The notes under the pieces were generated by a model. It had not been told where the DNA came from, did not search any database, and saw nothing but the letters and a program-made list of their open reading frames with translations. Below are positions 62,001 to 64,000 of a DNA stretch of 64,000 nt, piece by piece. Both the position numbers and the translations under genes were made by a program. Positions within the stretch are counted from its first letter, which is position 1. Each line of letters starts with the position of its first letter. Source of the DNA: Prinia subflava (taxonomy: Eukaryota; Chordata; Aves; Passeriformes; Cisticolidae); contig NC_086283.1 of NCBI RefSeq assembly GCF_021018805.1, positions 58,729,775-58,793,774 on the forward strand. Direction: 5' to 3'.

Positions 62001-64000
62001 CAAATGAATGTGTTATTAGAACAGCCCCATTTTGATATCTCTTGCTCTGCCAAGGCTTATTTGAAGACGCTGTCAGTATCTTCAGAGTCACTTCCAACCA
62101 CTAACTGAACACACTGGATGATACATGATGTATATCCAGGCCTGCAAGCCTTGTTGTGTTCTGTTCTTCTGTTGCAAGAAGATGTCTTTAGAGTTCCTGT
62201 CAGGTAGCAGCCCAGAACTGTCTGTATTTTGCAGGATGTATGTCTTTGTCTGTGCTGTCTATTGTGTTTTAGCTGTGATTGTGCTCCTCAGGTCCAGCTG
62301 AATATTCCCAGTAAGCATGTTTTCAGGTTACTCACAACCACAACAGCCCTAAGAAAACTGGTAATACATCTGCTTCAGATGCTTTAGAAAGCTGGCCCCT
62401 GGGCTAAAACTGGGCAGCATTTTGCCTTGTAGCTGAGCTGAAAAGGAAAAGGAAAGCAAGAAATTTCTGTGTCTCTTCTGCCAGAGAGCACAAGGGCATG
62501 GACCTTACTAGGCAATCTTTCCCATATTACCCTACAGACATGGAATGAGGGCTGCGCATGAAACTGTGCTGCAGGGGGAAATGTTAGAAAGGAGAGGCCT
62601 CTTCTGGGCAGGTCTGCACTTAATTGTAGTCTGCACGACTATCATTGTAGTCTGCCAGACTACCTACATCTGCACCTAATTGTAGTCTACAAGAAGCATC
62701 AGCACCTCTGCTTAGGGTGCCATGATTCTGCTCATATTAACAAAGACAGAACAGAGTAGTCATGACCTGGATGCCTCTGACATGTGGGAAAAACCACATC
62801 TAGGTCTGATGTAGCTTTGGGTCTAGAAGAAGTTAGAAGTTAGCACTGAGTCAGTGCTCATGGGTGATATACAATAGGCTTCACAGGGGGACAGCTTCTG
62901 AGATCCTAAGGTGAATGACAGCTTTCCCTCAGTCATCCCACTGCTCAGCAGGTCCAGCTTCAGCAAGCATTAGGCTTTGCATGATGCTGATCTTAGATAT
63001 GCCTATCCACGTCCCCATGGGTGTATACAGAGGAGGCAGCTCTGATGTGCCTCTTGGATTGACATGCATTTATGGTAAGTGCCAACACCTGGAAACAGCA
63101 TATCAGAGAGCAGCTCTCACACTTCATCTGGGCAAGTGTCTGTGAACAGTGCCTGTCGGCAATATGGGTGCTGTCACAGGAAAGGAATGGCAACCTTGGA
63201 GGGAGTAGTGGTCTGACACTAGGGCTGCTCTCGGGGACATCAGAGAATACAGTACCCTTCTGCCATAAAGGTGACATTAATGTTTCTCCTTTTCTGCCAG
63301 CCTGTACTTCTGGGACATGTTTCCGCTTCCTTCTCTGATATTGCATATATTACTCATGATATTTTCACCCACCTGGGCTCCAACTCAAAACTTGGGGTGT
63401 TTCTACATACCTTATGAACCAGGGCCTGGTGCTCCTGTCATCATGTGATTGCTTTTTGGTGTGGCAGAGAAGTAGCCACAAAGGTGTTTCCTAATGTGGC
63501 AAGGGCACATGACAAGACTGGACAATCTAACATGCCTTACCAGATTCTGCATTTCATTTTTCTGGTTTTTTTTTTTTTCCCTGCCATTTTCACAGCTCTT
63601 CTTAATAATGCAAATGTTTGCAGAAATTTATTCTGCATAGTGCATCTGATTTTTTTTTTTTCTGGTCACAAGTTGGACTTTTCTTAGCGTTTTCTTGCTG
63701 AAATTGCTTGCATCTCTTGGAAACAATCTTGTAGCATCACTGCAGTCCTTGCTAAACCTCAAGCACAAATGCACCAACAGTACATTTATACCCATGTTTT
63801 GCTCTCATCACTCTGGGGTGACATTTGGCCTGGAGTTCAAGAATGGATTGTCACAACTAATTGTTTATGTGCATCCTTTTAGCTACTTGTGCTACCAGAC
63901 AGGGAATCTTATTGCCACTGGTAGCTGTGTTGAATAGGAAGATATAATTGCATTTGGAGGCAAGACAGCACTGGTGGGTGTGGATGGACATGGCATCACA
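59001..64000. other. Unique non-coding stretch to window end
   Basis: No gene or clear repeat family. Small features are a tandem 'aattcccc' run near 61900-61920, a threefold 'attgtagtct' repeat at 62613-62690 and T runs at 63567-63580 and 63651-63661. At 60880-60960 'tagctgaacttggactacag' may be an old SINE scrap. Confidence 0.45.
62613..62690. repeat. Short imperfect tandem repeat (three copies of attgtagtct)
   Basis: attgtagtctgc, attgtagtctgc and attgtagtctac recur with related spacers ('ctgcactta', 'ctgcaccta', 'gactatc', 'gactacc'). Confidence 0.85.

Overview
This window is non-coding vertebrate DNA, almost certainly from a bird and most likely a songbird (passerine). The evidence is the repeat content. 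There are six recognisable CR1 LINE pieces, the characteristic LINE of reptiles and birds. There are also several long terminal repeats (LTRs) of types I recognise from avian, mainly passerine, endogenous retroviruses, and one old MIR/CORE-type SINE. No complete protein-coding gene, rRNA gene, convincing tRNA gene or CRISPR array is visible. Long open frames are rare, and most of those present lie inside LTRs, LINEs or simple repeats. The species and the intergenic or intronic status cannot be settled from sequence alone.

Layout. Positions 1-1228 hold an LTR entered from its middle, split by a second LTR (213-700) flanked by matching GGGACCC copies. Positions 2268-2672 hold an unclassified dispersed repeat with a second copy at 44590-44992. 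LTRs follow at about 3890-4510 (family A, minus) and 5519-6066 (family B, minus). The longest CR1 copy is at 8845-10766. Families B and A recur in plus orientation at 17230-17811 and 18841-19513; the last is a clean solo LTR with a CCACC target duplication. A 1.6-kb minus-strand LTR at 22581-24194 carries a 237-bp AAAGG/AAAAGG array and a dense G-run block. A GC-rich, LTR-like stretch lies at about 25050-26290. A probable solo LTR at 30762-31567 ends in four consecutive hairpin units that share one loop sequence. From 31.6 kb to the end the window is mostly AT-rich unique sequence. It contains short CR1 pieces (36.9, 43.1, 55.8 kb), a longer minus-strand CR1 (52.27-53.2 kb), a MIR-like SINE (41.4 kb) and a TTTTA array (53.2 kb).

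How it works together. There is no operon or pathway here. The elements are independent insertions of different ages, and the nested and flanked ones give a relative order. The signals most worth checking are the four-hairpin array with differing stems and a constant loop (31453-31565), the nested LTR at the left edge, the pentamer-to-hexamer repeat transition, and a few weak exon-like segments (16121-16226, 42514-42849, 57110-57871 minus) that would need transcript or conservation data.
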